Shown here piece by piece: positions 16,055-24,990 of a DNA stretch of 64,000 nt. The stretch comes from Amnibacterium sp. CER49 (GTDB lineage: Bacteria; Actinomycetota; Actinomycetes; Actinomycetales; Microbacteriaceae): positions 1,922,001 to 1,986,000 of the forward strand of contig NZ_JARVWQ010000001.1 in the NCBI RefSeq assembly GCF_029846255.1, read 5' to 3'. A program made the translations under genes and the position numbers. Every line of letters begins with the position of its first letter. Positions within the stretch are counted from its first letter, which is position 1. The notes under the pieces are model-generated. The model made no database searches, was not told where the DNA came from, and worked only from the letters and a program-made list of their open reading frames with translations.

Positions 16055-16372
16055 TCAGGAGGCGGGAGTGCTCGCCGTCTTCGTGCCGCTGTCGGACTTC
16101 GCGGGCGCGGCGGGCGCCGACGTGGGGCTCGTCGACGCGCCGTCGGACTTCGTGGCGGCATCGGCCTTCGCGGCCCCGTCACCCTTCTTCGCGCCCTCGC
16201 GGGAGTCGGTGCGGTAGAACCCGGAGCCGTTGAAGGTGACGCCGATGGAGCCGTACTGCTTGCGGAGCGTGCCGCCGCAGGTGGGGCAGACGGTCAGCGC
16301 AGCGTCGCTGAACTCCTGGTGCACCTCGAGCGGGGTGCCGCAGTCACGGCACTTGTAGGCGTACACGGGCAT
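16055..16372 (-). CDS. FmdB-family zinc ribbon protein
   Basis: 105 residues. The N-terminal ribbon has two CxxC pairs (MPVYAYKCRDCG and VCPTCGG), a family signature. The rest is a low-complexity tail rich in A, S, T, K and D. Its role is unclear; it probably binds zinc. ATG 16372 was chosen because the family starts MPVYxYxC; a GTG two codons upstream would give a 4-nt overlap with the cyclo-ligase stop, so the genes form an operon. Confidence 0.85.
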   Translation of the reverse strand: MPVYAYKCRDCGTPLEVHQEFSDAALTVCPTCGGTLRKQYGSIGVTFNGSGFYRTDSREGAKKGDGAAKADAATKSDGASTSPTSAPAAPAKSDSGTKTASTPAS

Positions 16373-16374
16373 GC

Positions 16375-16986
16375 TCACGTCCTCCGTCGGTGACCGGAAC
16401 GCGTGGAGAAGTCCACGGTGCGAGTGGGGGTGACCACGCCGTCGAGCGCCTCGTCATGACGCTCGCGGGGCACCTCGTCCACGAATTCGCCGTCGAAGAC
16501 TACCCCGTAGACGGGCGGGCACCGCTCCATCGAGCCGAGCGTCTTGTCGTAGTAGCCGCGGCCCCAGCCCATGCGCATCCCGGACCTGTCCACGGCGGCG
16601 GCCGGTACGACGATCAGGTCGACGTCGTTGATCGCGATCGGCCCGAGCGGCTCGCCGACCGCCTCGGGCACGCCGTACGCGCTGATGAACTCCTCCTCGC
16701 CCGGCGTCGCGGTCGTCCAGTCGAGCAGGCCGTCGGCGCGCGAGATCGGGAACAGCACCCGCACGCCCTGCTGCTTCGCCCAGTTGAGGAAGGGGCGCGT
16801 GTTCGGCTCGTCGACGGCGGAGAGGTAGCAGGACACGCTGCGCGCGCCGAACCGCTGCACGAGGGCCGTCAGCTGCGCCGTGATGCCCTCGGTCGCGGCG
16901 CGGCGCTCCGACTGCGTGAGGGTGCGCCGACGCTCGCGCAGCTCGGCCCGGAGTGCCCTCTTCTGGGACATGGCATCGGCGCTCAT
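16375..16986 (-). CDS. 5-formyltetrahydrofolate cyclo-ligase
   Basis: 203 residues. It converts 5-formyl-THF to 5,10-methenyl-THF with ATP. An N-terminal basic helix (KRALRAELRERRRTL), VSCYLSAVDEPNTRPFL and the C-terminal signature MGWGRGYYDKTL are present. TAGGAT lies 6 nt before the ATG on the minus strand, so the mRNA is probably leaderless. It is divergent from galU. Confidence 0.93.
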   Translation of the reverse strand: MSADAMSQKRALRAELRERRRTLTQSERRAATEGITAQLTALVQRFGARSVSCYLSAVDEPNTRPFLNWAKQQGVRVLFPISRADGLLDWTTATPGEEEFISAYGVPEAVGEPLGPIAINDVDLIVVPAAAVDRSGMRMGWGRGYYDKTLGSMERCPPVYGVVFDGEFVDEVPRERHDEALDGVVTPTRTVDFSTRSGHRRRT

Positions 16987-16992
16987 ACCAGG

Positions 16993-17020
16993 ATCCTAAA
17001 AAGGAACGCTCGGTTAGCCT
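16993..17020. promoter_or_regulatory. Back-to-back -10 elements of the folate and galU genes
   Basis: TAGGAT (minus strand, 16993-16998) and TAGCCT (plus strand, 17015-17020) each sit 6 nt from the ATG they serve. The region between has room for neither leader nor ribosome-binding site, so both transcripts are likely leaderless. Confidence 0.55.
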
Positions 17021-17026
17021 GGCGCC

Positions 17027-17923
<897 letters not shown>

Positions 17924-17937
17924 GCGACGAGGCAGCC

Positions 17938-18579
17938 GTGCCCATCCCCACCTTGGCGAGCGGCGCGATCGCGATCCGGCCCATCCGGCTGCGTGACGCG
18001 CGCGCCGTCGAGCGCGAGCTCGTCGAGGGCCGCTCCTGGCTGCGCGAGTGGGAGGCGACGAGCCCGCGCGGCTCCGTGGGCTTCGACACGCGCTCCAGCA
18101 TCCGCGCGCTGCAGCAGAACGCGCGCAACGGGCAGGGGCTGCCGTTCGTCATCGAGGTCGACGGGCAGGTCGCGGGCCAGCTGAACGTCACGTCGATCTC
18201 CTACGGGTCGCTGTCGTCCGCCACCATCGGGTACTGGATCGCGGAGCGCTTCGCGGGCCGGGGCGCCACCCCGACCGCCGTCGCGCTCGCGACCGACCAC
18301 TGCTTCCAGGCGCTCGGACTGCACCGGATGGAGATCTGCATCCGGCCCGAGAACGCGAAGTCCCTGCGCGTGGTCGAGAAGCTCGGCTTCCGCTACGAGG
18401 GGCTCCGCCGGCGCTACATCCACATCAACGGCGCCTGGCGCGACCACTTCTGCTTCGCGCTCGTCACCGAGGAGGTGCCCCAGGGCGTCCTCCGCCGCTG
18501 GCGCGAGGGCTCGGTGCCGGTGGACGCCGCGGCGGTGCCGGAGTCCGACCAGGAGCTCGCGCGCAGCCGCTTCCCCTGA
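17938..18579 (+). CDS. RimJ-like GNAT acetyltransferase
   Basis: 213 residues. The GNAT fold is evident: IAIRPIRLRDARAVERELVE, VIEVDGQVAGQLNV, IGYWIAERFAGRGATPTAVA (acetyl-CoA loop), LHRMEICIRPENAKSLRVVE and KLGFRYEGLRRRYIHINGAW. This pattern is closest to N-terminal acetyltransferases of ribosomal proteins. The substrate is unproven. The GTG at 17938 is preceded by GACGAGG. It is probably co-transcribed with galU. Confidence 0.87.
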   Translation: MPIPTLASGAIAIRPIRLRDARAVERELVEGRSWLREWEATSPRGSVGFDTRSSIRALQQNARNGQGLPFVIEVDGQVAGQLNVTSISYGSLSSATIGYWIAERFAGRGATPTAVALATDHCFQALGLHRMEICIRPENAKSLRVVEKLGFRYEGLRRRYIHINGAWRDHFCFALVTEEVPQGVLRRWREGSVPVDAAAVPESDQELARSRFP

Positions 18580-18603
18580 CCCGCCGCTCCCGCCCGTCCG
18601 ACC

Positions 18604-18684
18604 ACCGCGTCTAGGTACTTCGCCCTCGTGTAGGTCCGGATCCGCCTTCTGGACCTACGCCCGGGCGGATCACCTACGCGCGGT
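18604..18684. repeat. Four-half-site repeat, copy A (81 bp)
   Basis: ACCGCGT...GCGCGGT ends enclose two direct (C/G)TAGGT half-sites at 18611 and 18630 and two inverted ACCTAC half-sites at 18653 and 18672. The 19-bp spacing is the same on both sides. The reverse complement of copy B (52164-52245) aligns along its whole length, with one indel. Confidence 0.8.
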
Positions 18685-18813
18685 TCCGCTACGACATGCC
18701 GGCGGCCAGGACTGGGGAGTCCCGCGTGCCGGGGACACGCCCGCGTGTCGGCTGGCGCGACACGCGCTCGTGCGCTCCCGGTGCGGAACCCGCGCTGACC
18801 GTAGCGTCGTGGT

Positions 18814-19716
18814 ATGGCGGGCGGGTTCGGCGGCGGGGTGATCCTCGCGTTCGCGGCCGTGCTCTGGCTGCTCTACCTGACGCCCGCGTTCGTGCAGCGA
18901 CGCCGCTACCTGCAGACCGAGCGGACCGCCGTCCGGCTGCAGCAGACGCTCCGCGTGCTCGCGGAGACCACCGAGGTGCCGGACGAGGTCCGGGCCGAGG
19001 TGACCGCGCGGAGCATCGCCGACCAGCACCGTGCGCTCCGCGAGGCCGCCCGGCAGGCCGAGAGCGTGTCCCGGCCGCGAGAAGCCGCCGCCGAGCGTGC
19101 GCTGCGTCGCCGCAGCCGGCAGCCGCGCGAGCCTCGGCAGCGCGCCCGTGCGGTCTCCGCGCTCGCCGCGGCGCGACTCCGCCGGTCGCGGATGCTCGCT
19201 GGCGGCGTGCTGCTCGTCTCGGTCGCCGTCGCCTCCTTCGGCCTGCCGTCCGCGATGTCGGGCGGCACCTGGCTCCCGCTCGTGCTCGGGATCGTCGGGC
19301 TGCTCGGCGCGCTCGCGCTCCTGCAGCGTGCCGCGACGGTCGCCGCGGCGCACCGCCTCGTCGACGCCGTCGACCGCACCGTCGTCGTCCCGGAGGCGCA
19401 GCGCAGCTTCGTCGACTGGCAGCGCGGCGAGCAGGTGCGGCCGACCTGGACGCCGGTGCCCGTGCCGCGACCGCTCTACCTCGACCGTGAGGAGGCCCGC
19501 GGGCCTCGCGAGGATCCGGCCGCCGCGGCCGCCCGGCTCGACGCCGCCGCCCGCCGGTCCGACAGCGCCCTGCGTGCGGCCCAGGGGGCGCCCGAGGTCG
19601 TGTCGATCGACACGAGCGGCATCCGCATCGGCTACCCCGCGCCCGGCGTCGTGCACGAGTCGGGTCCGGTGCTCACCGACCTCGACGCGGTGCTGCGCCG
19701 TCGCCGCGCCGGCTGA
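18814..19716 (+). CDS. Conserved actinobacterial membrane protein
   Basis: 300 residues. One N-terminal helix (GVILAFAAVLWLLYLTPAFV) is followed by a long basic, probably cytoplasmic region (QTERTAVRLQQTLRVLAETT...). A central hairpin of two helices lies around 130-175, and the hydrophilic C-terminal part ends near SIDTSGIRIGYPAPGVVHES. The family is widespread downstream of galU/rimJ genes in this group as far as I recall; its function is unknown. TAGCGT 6 nt upstream of the ATG suggests a leaderless promoter. Confidence 0.75.
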   Translation: MAGGFGGGVILAFAAVLWLLYLTPAFVQRRRYLQTERTAVRLQQTLRVLAETTEVPDEVRAEVTARSIADQHRALREAARQAESVSRPREAAAERALRRRSRQPREPRQRARAVSALAAARLRRSRMLAGGVLLVSVAVASFGLPSAMSGGTWLPLVLGIVGLLGALALLQRAATVAAAHRLVDAVDRTVVVPEAQRSFVDWQRGEQVRPTWTPVPVPRPLYLDREEARGPREDPAAAAARLDAAARRSDSALRAAQGAPEVVSIDTSGIRIGYPAPGVVHESGPVLTDLDAVLRRRRAG

Positions 19717-19729
19717 CCCCGGCGCATCA

Positions 19730-19791
19730 CGACGTCCCGGGTTCAACGGGCTGAACATCGCTCGACGTCCCGGGCTCCGTGCTCCTAGCGT
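19730..19791 (+). promoter_or_regulatory. Acyltransferase promoter with direct and inverted repeats
   Basis: CGACGTCCCGGG occurs at 19730-19741 and again at 19763-19774, a 33-bp period (about three helical turns). Between them is GTTCA-acgggc-TGAAC. The -10-like TAGCGT (19786-19791) follows, 8 nt before the GTG. This looks like a regulator-binding cluster. Confidence 0.45.
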
Positions 19792-19799
19792 GCGACCTC

Positions 19800-20897
19800 G
19801 TGAGCGAGCCGCGGCGACCGGACATCCAGGGGCTCCGCGCCGTCGCCGTGCTGCTCGTGGTCGGGCTGCATGCACTGGGGGAGCCACGCGGTGGCTTCGT
19901 CGGCGTCGACATGTTCTTCGTGATCAGCGGCTTCGTGATCACCTCGGGCCTGATGCGCGAGGTGTCGAGGTCTGGACGCATCGCGCTGCCCGGGTTCTAC
20001 CTTCGGCGGGCACGGCGGATCCTGCCGGCGTCGCTGCTACTGCTCGGCGTCGTCGGGCTGCTCGCGCTGCTGCTTCCGCCGACCGTCCGGGGGAAGGTGA
20101 GCGACGACCTGCTCTGGGCGCTGCTCGGAGGCGAGAACTGGAGGCAGATGAGCATCGGCGCCTTGACCTCGAGCGACTTCAACCCGGTCGGCCACTACTG
20201 GTCGCTGGCGGTGGAGGAGCAGTTCTACCTCGTGTGGCCCCTGCTGATCCTCGTCGGCACCGCCGTCGGCCGGCGTTGGAACCGGCCCGTGGGCGGCGCC
20301 GCCGTGGCGGTCGCTGCGGTGCTCGTGGCATCGCTGCTCGTCAGCCGGACGGACACCGCCGGTGCTGTCGGGCTCGGGTACTTCTCGACCGCCTCGCGGG
20401 GCTGGGAGCTGGCTGCCGGCGGCCTGCTCGCGCTGCTCCCGGTGGGAGCGCCGGATCGCACGCGCCGCCTCGGGTTCGGCCTGGTCGGAGCGGGTGCGAT
20501 GGCGGTGGCCGCTCTGCTGATGCCGAAGGCGTTCGTGTACCCGTTCCCGGGAGCGCTGCTGCCGGTGTTCGGGACTGCGGCGCTTCTCGTCGCCGCGCCG
20601 CGGGTGCTCGCGATCCGGCCACTCCGAGTCGTCGGCGACCTGTCGTACTCCCTCTATCTCTGGCACCTGCCGGTGCTCGCGTTCGTCTGCGGCTTCCTCG
20701 GGGTCACTCCCGCCGCGATCCTGTCGGCGCTCGCCCTGTCGGTGCTGCTGGCCTGGGTCTCGTACCGGTTCGTGGAGCAGCCGTTCCGCGACGGCCGGGT
20801 CGCGGCCGCGGTCGGGGCGCTGCTGCGCCGCGACCGCACCCCCGATGCGGAGTCGCCGACGTCGGAGGCGCACCGCGTCGCACCGTCTCCGGTCTGA
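19800..20897 (+). CDS. OafA-type membrane acyltransferase
   Basis: 365 residues, about 10 membrane helices, acyltransferase_3 family. Key parts: RRPDIQGLRAVAVLLVVGLH (catalytic H), GGFVGVDMFFVISGFVI, FYLRRARRILPA, HYWSLAVEEQFYLVWPLL, and SYSLYLWHLPVLAF near the end. The C-terminal SGNH domain found in many relatives is absent. It adds acyl groups to surface glycans; the acceptor is unknown. The GTG was chosen because of the -10 hexamer 8 nt upstream and the family's usual start. Confidence 0.9.
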   Translation: MSEPRRPDIQGLRAVAVLLVVGLHALGEPRGGFVGVDMFFVISGFVITSGLMREVSRSGRIALPGFYLRRARRILPASLLLLGVVGLLALLLPPTVRGKVSDDLLWALLGGENWRQMSIGALTSSDFNPVGHYWSLAVEEQFYLVWPLLILVGTAVGRRWNRPVGGAAVAVAAVLVASLLVSRTDTAGAVGLGYFSTASRGWELAAGGLLALLPVGAPDRTRRLGFGLVGAGAMAVAALLMPKAFVYPFPGALLPVFGTAALLVAAPRVLAIRPLRVVGDLSYSLYLWHLPVLAFVCGFLGVTPAAILSALALSVLLAWVSYRFVEQPFRDGRVAAAVGALLRRDRTPDAESPTSEAHRVAPSPV

Positions 20898-20937
20898 CTC
20901 TCTGCGTCCCTCACGCATTCGGCTCAGCGGCCGATCC

Positions 20938-20990
20938 GCCACCGATTCGGCTCGTGAGCAGGATCCGTTGCTGCCGTCCGAATCGGTGGC
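20938..20990. repeat. 13-bp-stem inverted repeat downstream of the acyltransferase
   Basis: GCCACCGATTCGG (20938-20950) is perfectly complementary to CCGAATCGGTGGC (20978-20990) with a 27-bp loop. A related half (CATTCGGCTC) lies just upstream. It is single-copy in this window and could be a terminator or a protein site. Confidence 0.6.
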
Positions 20991-21000
20991 GGGAACGAGA

Positions 21001-21028
21001 AAGGCCCCGTCCGACTGGACGGGGCCTT
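21001..21028. terminator. Terminator downstream of tRNA-Ala
   Basis: AAGGCCCCGTCC-GACT-GGACGGGGCCTT, a 12-bp stem with a tetraloop and flanking A/T pairs. It lies 8 bp beyond the tRNA 3' end on the minus strand and may also stop plus-strand transcription. Confidence 0.8.
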
Positions 21029-21036
21029 CTGCGTCG

Positions 21037-21109
21037 TGGACCCAGGGGGATTCGAACCCCCGACCTTCTCATTGCGAACGAGACGCGCTACCAACTGCGC
21101 CATGGGCCC
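21037..21109 (-). tRNA. tRNA-Ala (CGC)
   Basis: Read on the minus strand. The acceptor GGGCCCA pairs with TGGGTCC, the D arm is GCGC...GCGC, and the anticodon loop TTCGCAA gives CGC. The T arm contains GGTTCGAATCC. CCA is not encoded. Length is 73 nt. Confidence 0.93.
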
Positions 21110-21166
21110 GTGTGCGCGGACCAGGCTAGCACCCCGGGGCAGGCCGATCCGGGCGCCGACGCGCGG

Positions 21167-21529
21167 TCAGGCCGGGGACGGCGTGGGCGTCGCCGGCCTG
21201 AAGCGCAGCGCCGACCACGTCGCGTCGAGCGCGATCTGCCGCACCGGGCGGATGCCGAGCGCCTCGGCCGCCGCCGCGAGACGGTCGCGGTTCAGGTCGG
21301 TGCCGAGGGCGCCCGCCTTCGGGTACGCGATCCAGGCGACGCGGTCCGCCCGGGCGGCCTCGACGGCCTCGCCGATGCCGTCGAGATCGGACCGCATGCG
21401 CACGAAGGCGAGGACCGCGGGGGAGCCCGGGGCGCCGAGCGCCACGCCGTCGAGCTCGAGCCCGTCGGGCGCTCCGACCACCTCGAGCGCGACGCCGGGG
21501 CGCAGCTGCAGCTTCGCCGACAGCTCCAT
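21167..21529 (-). CDS. DUF3052-family protein
   Basis: 120 residues. KLQLRPGVALEVVGAPDGLE, VAWIAYPKAGALGTDLNRDR and the ending TWSALRFRPA fit DUF3052, a small actinobacterial family of unknown function. No membrane or metal motif is present. It lies directly downstream of nothing and upstream of tRNA-Ala on the same strand, and it is divergent from the gene at 21583. Confidence 0.78.
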   Translation of the reverse strand: MELSAKLQLRPGVALEVVGAPDGLELDGVALGAPGSPAVLAFVRMRSDLDGIGEAVEAARADRVAWIAYPKAGALGTDLNRDRLAAAAEALGIRPVRQIALDATWSALRFRPATPTPSPA

Positions 21530-21582
21530 GCGGCGATCCTCGCACCCCCGCGGGGTCAGGCCCGTCGGCTAGGTTGCGCCCG

Positions 21583-21927
21583 ATGGGATCCGGCACGCTG
21601 CACGGCGACGACGCGATCGACGAGGTCGCGTGGCGTCGGCTCGACCGCCGCCTGTGGGCCGCGTCGCGCCAGGGGCGGCCGCTCGGCACCGTCGAGCACG
21701 GTCATCGCTACACCGCGCTCGACGTCGACGGCGGCACGATCGGCCGGTACGACGGCCTCGACACCGCGATGGCCGCGCTCGCCGCGCACCACGGCGGTCC
21801 GCCGCTGCCGGCGCCCCGCCCGGTGCGCGTCGTGGTCGAGCGCACCGCCTTCACCGTGACGAGCGCGTTCGGGCTCGGCGCGGTCGCGGTGATCGGGTAC
21901 GCGATCGCAGCGGGGCTCTTCGGCTAG
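21583..21927 (+). CDS. Hypothetical protein with one C-terminal membrane helix
   Basis: 114 residues. The soluble part contains WRRLDRRLWAASRQGRPLG, HRYTALDVDGGTIGRYDGLD and TAMAALAAHHGG. A single helix near the end (TSAFGLGAVAVIGYAIAAGL) makes it look tail-anchored. TAGGTT lies 7 nt upstream of the ATG. The family is not recognised. Confidence 0.65.
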   Translation: MGSGTLHGDDAIDEVAWRRLDRRLWAASRQGRPLGTVEHGHRYTALDVDGGTIGRYDGLDTAMAALAAHHGGPPLPAPRPVRVVVERTAFTVTSAFGLGAVAVIGYAIAAGLFG

Positions 21928-21946
21928 CGGCTCGAGCGGAGGCGCA

Positions 21947-22180
21947 TCAGGCCGCAGGCCCGTCGTCCGTCGGACAGAGCATGCGGGTCGCCGAGAACTG
22001 GTCGCGGCCGCGCTCGAACGTGTGCTGCGCGAGCGGTCGTCCGCAGATCGGGCAGGACGGGTCGGCCGGCGGCACGTAGGGCGCCTCGGGGCGGCCGATG
22101 CCGACCTGCGCGGGACCGACCCAGGGCAGGAGGCCTCGGTCGATGCGCCGCGCCCACCCGAACAGCCGATCCTTCACCAT
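21947..22180 (-). CDS. Small zinc-finger-like protein
   Basis: 77 residues: MVKDRLFGWARRIDRGLLPW, VGPAQVGIGRPEAPYVPPA, then SCPICGRPLAQHTFERG and a later MLCP. The CPxCG pair and third Cys suggest a zinc knuckle. It is divergent from marR with a shared 50-bp promoter region. TAGACT sits 7 nt before the ATG. The partner is unknown. Confidence 0.7.
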   Translation of the reverse strand: MVKDRLFGWARRIDRGLLPWVGPAQVGIGRPEAPYVPPADPSCPICGRPLAQHTFERGRDQFSATRMLCPTDDGPAA

Positions 22181-22187
22181 GTCGAGC

Positions 22188-22224
22188 AGTCTAATCCTTC
22201 GTGCACTAACGATCGCGCTACGCT
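22188..22224. promoter_or_regulatory. Divergent marR promoter with palindromic operator
   Basis: TAGACT (minus strand, 22188-22193) and TACGCT (plus strand, 22219-22224) are the two -10 candidates. Between them TTCGTGCACTAA (22198-22209) is an almost perfect palindrome of the size and type bound by MarR dimers, so MarR may repress both genes. Confidence 0.55.
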
Positions 22225-22230
22225 GGCGAC

Positions 22231-22707
22231 ATGACGGATCCCCTCGCGCTCGACCGGCAGGTGTGCTTCGCGCTCGCGGCGACGAGCCGCAGCGTCGTGG
22301 CCTTCTACCGGCCCGTGCTCGAGCCGCTGGGGCTGACCCATCCGCAGTACCTCGTGATGCTCGCCCTCTGGGAGCGCAGCCCCCGCACCGTGCGGGCACT
22401 CGCGGACGCCCTCCACCTCGAGCCCGCCACGCTCACCCCGCTGCTGAAGCGGCTCGAGGCCGCGGGCCTCGTCACCCGCGAGCGCAACCGGGCGAACGAG
22501 CGCGAGCTCGCCGTCGGCCTCACGGACCGCGGGACTGCGCTGCGCCGTCGGGCCGAGCAGGTGCCCGCTCGTATCGTCGAGCGGCTCGGGATGCCGCTCG
22601 CGGCGCTCGAGGAGCTCCGCGACCGGCTCACCGAGCTGCTCGCCGCCACTCGCCGTGCGGAGCAGGCGGGGGCCGAGCAGACCGAGGACGGCGGCCGCGC
22701 CGCCTGA
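22231..22707 (+). CDS. MarR-family regulator
   Basis: 158 residues. LDRQVCFALAATSRSVVAFY, LTHPQYLVMLALWERSPRTV, HLEPATLTPLLKRLEAAGLV and the wing TRERNRANERELAVGLTDRG fit the OhrR/MarR fold. Cys near residue 13 (QVCFALAA) is at the position of the peroxide-sensing cysteine of OhrR, so organic peroxide sensing is possible. No ohr gene is adjacent. A TACGCT hexamer 6 nt upstream suggests a leaderless mRNA. Confidence 0.9.
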   Translation: MTDPLALDRQVCFALAATSRSVVAFYRPVLEPLGLTHPQYLVMLALWERSPRTVRALADALHLEPATLTPLLKRLEAAGLVTRERNRANERELAVGLTDRGTALRRRAEQVPARIVERLGMPLAALEELRDRLTELLAATRRAEQAGAEQTEDGGRAA

Positions 22708-22824
22708 CCCGTCCGCTCGACGGCCGCCGACATCCCGCCGAGCATCCCGTGGGAACCGGGCCGCCCGCGCGGTGCCGCCCGACGGCCCCTCCGTAGCGTG
22801 AGGTCGGTCGGCGAAGGGGAGCGG

Positions 22825-23868
22825 ATGCGCATCGTGGTGGTCGGGGCGACCGGCAACGTGGGGCTCGGGGTGCTGCGGCGCCTCCAGCGGGAGCAGGACA
22901 TCGAGATCGTCGGGGTCGCCCGGCGCGTCCCGGGCCCGGACGCGCCCCCGCCCTACGCCGGCGTCTCCTGGCACGCCATCGACATCGCCGAGGACACGGC
23001 GGTCCGTGACCTCACGCTGGCGTTGTCCGGCGCCGACGCCGTGATCAGCCTCGCGTGGCTGCTGCAGCCGAACCACGACGAGCGGGTGCTCGCCGCGACG
23101 AACGTCGGCGGCCTCCGGCACGTGCTGCAGGCGGTCGCCGCGGCGGGGGTCCCCCAGGTCGTCGTCGCGTCGTCGGTCGGGGCGTACAGCCAGGGGCCGA
23201 AGACCGCGCGGGTCGACGAGACCTGGCCCACCGGCTCGATCGCGAGCTCGCACTACGGGCGGCACAAGGCGAGGGTCGAGCGGATGCTGGACGCCTTCGA
23301 GGGCACCCATCCCGACATCGTCGTCACCCGGCTGCGGCCCGGGCTCGTCATGAACAGGAAGGCGGGCGCCGACCTCGTCCGCCTCTTCGTCGGGCCGTTC
23401 GTGCCGACCCGGTGGATGACCCGCGTCCCGCTCGGGGTGCTGCCGATGCCGATCCGCACCGTCTCGCAGGTCGTGCACGTGGACGACCTCGGCGACGCCT
23501 TCTGGCGGGCGGTCGACCGGCGCGCGGGCGGCGCCTTCAACATCGCCACCGAGCCGCGCGTCGGCCCCGAGGAGGTGGCGGAGGTGCTGAAGGCCAGGTG
23601 GATCCCGGTGCGCATCGCCCCCGTGCGCGGCGCGATCTGGCTCGCGTGGCAGCTGCACCTCATCCGCGTCGACCCGGGCTGGCTCGACATCGCCCTGAGC
23701 GTGCCCGTCATGTCGACCGAGCGCGCGCGCCGTGTGCTCGGCTGGGAGCCGGAGGTCGACGCGATCGACGCGCTGCGCGAGGCGATCGTCGGCGTCGCGG
23801 ACCATGAGATCGAGGCCGCGTCCCCGCACCTCGGGCGCCATCCGTGGCCGCCGACCATGGCGCAGTAG
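22825..23868 (+). CDS. NAD-dependent epimerase/dehydratase (extended SDR)
   Basis: 347 residues. MRIVVVGATGNVGLGVLRRL gives the Rossmann GxxGxxG. HAIDIAED, DAVISLAWLLQP and VVVASSVGAYS follow. The catalytic region reads SSHYGRHKARVERML, a YxxxK pair. The substrate is not evident. The ATG was chosen for a GGGGAG site. It ends at a strong hairpin shared with the convergent aldo/keto reductase. Confidence 0.87.
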   Translation: MRIVVVGATGNVGLGVLRRLQREQDIEIVGVARRVPGPDAPPPYAGVSWHAIDIAEDTAVRDLTLALSGADAVISLAWLLQPNHDERVLAATNVGGLRHVLQAVAAAGVPQVVVASSVGAYSQGPKTARVDETWPTGSIASSHYGRHKARVERMLDAFEGTHPDIVVTRLRPGLVMNRKAGADLVRLFVGPFVPTRWMTRVPLGVLPMPIRTVSQVVHVDDLGDAFWRAVDRRAGGAFNIATEPRVGPEEVAEVLKARWIPVRIAPVRGAIWLAWQLHLIRVDPGWLDIALSVPVMSTERARRVLGWEPEVDAIDALREAIVGVADHEIEAASPHLGRHPWPPTMAQ

Positions 23869-23901
23869 GCGTCCGCCCCGCACCACGGCGAGGCGGACGC
23901 C
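23868..23901. terminator. Bidirectional terminator
   Basis: A 10-bp perfect stem GGCGTCCGCC / GGCGGACGCC with a 14-nt loop, between the stops at 23868 and 23909. Confidence 0.75.
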
Positions 23902-23908
23902 CTCCGTC

Positions 23909-24901
23909 TCAGCGGTTCAGGGTCGCCATGCCCTGCGCGGCGTAGCGGTCGCCGGCCGCCGCGCCCGACGGCGCGACCCGGTCGATCTCCGCGAGGTCCT
24001 CCGCGGTGAGCGTCACCTCGAGCGCCGCGACGTTCTCCTCGAGGTTCGGGATGCGCCGCGTGCCCGGGATCGGCACCACGTCGTCGCCTTGCGCGAGCAC
24101 CCAGGCGAGCGCGAGCTGCGACGGCGTCACGCCCTTCGCCTCGGCGATCTTCCCGACCTCATCGAGCAGCTCGAGGTTCTTCCGGAAGTTGTCGCCCTGG
24201 AATCGGGGGCTCGTGCGACGGAAGTCGTCCTCGGCGAAGTCGTCGACCGAGCGGATCCTCCCGGACAGGAAGCCCCGGCCGAGCGGCGAGTACGGCACGA
24301 AGCCGATGCCGAGCTCGCGGACGGTCTCGAGCACCCCGTCGTCCTCCACGTCGCGCGTGAACAGCGAGTACTCCGTCTGCACGGCCGTGAGCGGGGCCGT
24401 CGCATGCGCCTTCCGGATGCTCGCGGGCGACGCCTCGCTGATGCCGAGGAAGCGCACCTTGCCGGCCTGCACGAGCTCGCCGAGCGCTCCGAAGGTGTCC
24501 TCGACGGGCACGTCCGGGTCGACCCGGTGCTGGTAGTAGAGGTCGATCACGTCGATGCCGAGCCGCGACAGCGATCCGTCGACCGCTCGCCGCAGGTAGT
24601 CGGGCGACCCGTTCACCTTCCCCGTGCGGTTGCCCTGCTCGTCGATCTCGTTGCCGAACTTCGTCGCGATCACGACCTCGTCGCGCCGGTCGGCGAGCGC
24701 CTTCCCGACGAGCCGCTCGTTCGTCCACGGGCCGTAGACGTCGGCGGTGTCGAAGAACGTGACGCCGAGGTCGAGCGCGCGGCGGATCGTCGCGGTCGAC
24801 TCCTCATCGTCGTGCGCGCCGTAGAAGGCGCTCATCCCCATGCAGCCGAGTCCCTCGGCCGAGACGACGAGCCCCTGCCCGCCGAGCGTGCGCGTGTCCA
24901 T
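23909..24901 (-). CDS. Aldo/keto reductase
   Basis: 330 residues, NADPH-dependent TIM barrel. Catalytic tetrad parts are visible: [14 protein letters not shown] (D, Y), EVVIATKFG (K) and [11 protein letters not shown] (H). The C-terminal cofactor region [20 protein letters not shown] is typical of the YakC/AKR13-like group. Substrates are small carbonyls. It has a conventional leader with a GAGGGAGGAA site before the ATG and a TAGACC hexamer further upstream. Confidence 0.93.
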   Translation of the reverse strand: MDTRTLGGQGLVVSAEGLGCMGMSAFYGAHDDEESTATIRRALDLGVTFFDTADVYGPWTNERLVGKALADRRDEVVIATKFGNEIDEQGNRTGKVNGSPDYLRRAVDGSLSRLGIDVIDLYYQHRVDPDVPVEDTFGALGELVQAGKVRFLGISEASPASIRKAHATAPLTAVQTEYSLFTRDVEDDGVLETVRELGIGFVPYSPLGRGFLSGRIRSVDDFAEDDFRRTSPRFQGDNFRKNLELLDEVGKIAEAKGVTPSQLALAWVLAQGDDVVPIPGTRRIPNLEENVAALEVTLTAEDLAEIDRVAPSGAAAGDRYAAQGMATLNR

Positions 24902-24990
24902 CGCGTTCCTCCCTCGTGTCGGTCCTGGCGGACCGCGGATCGGTCTACCCGCGCGTGGCTGAGTGCTGCCCGGACGGGGAGGATGGGTGC

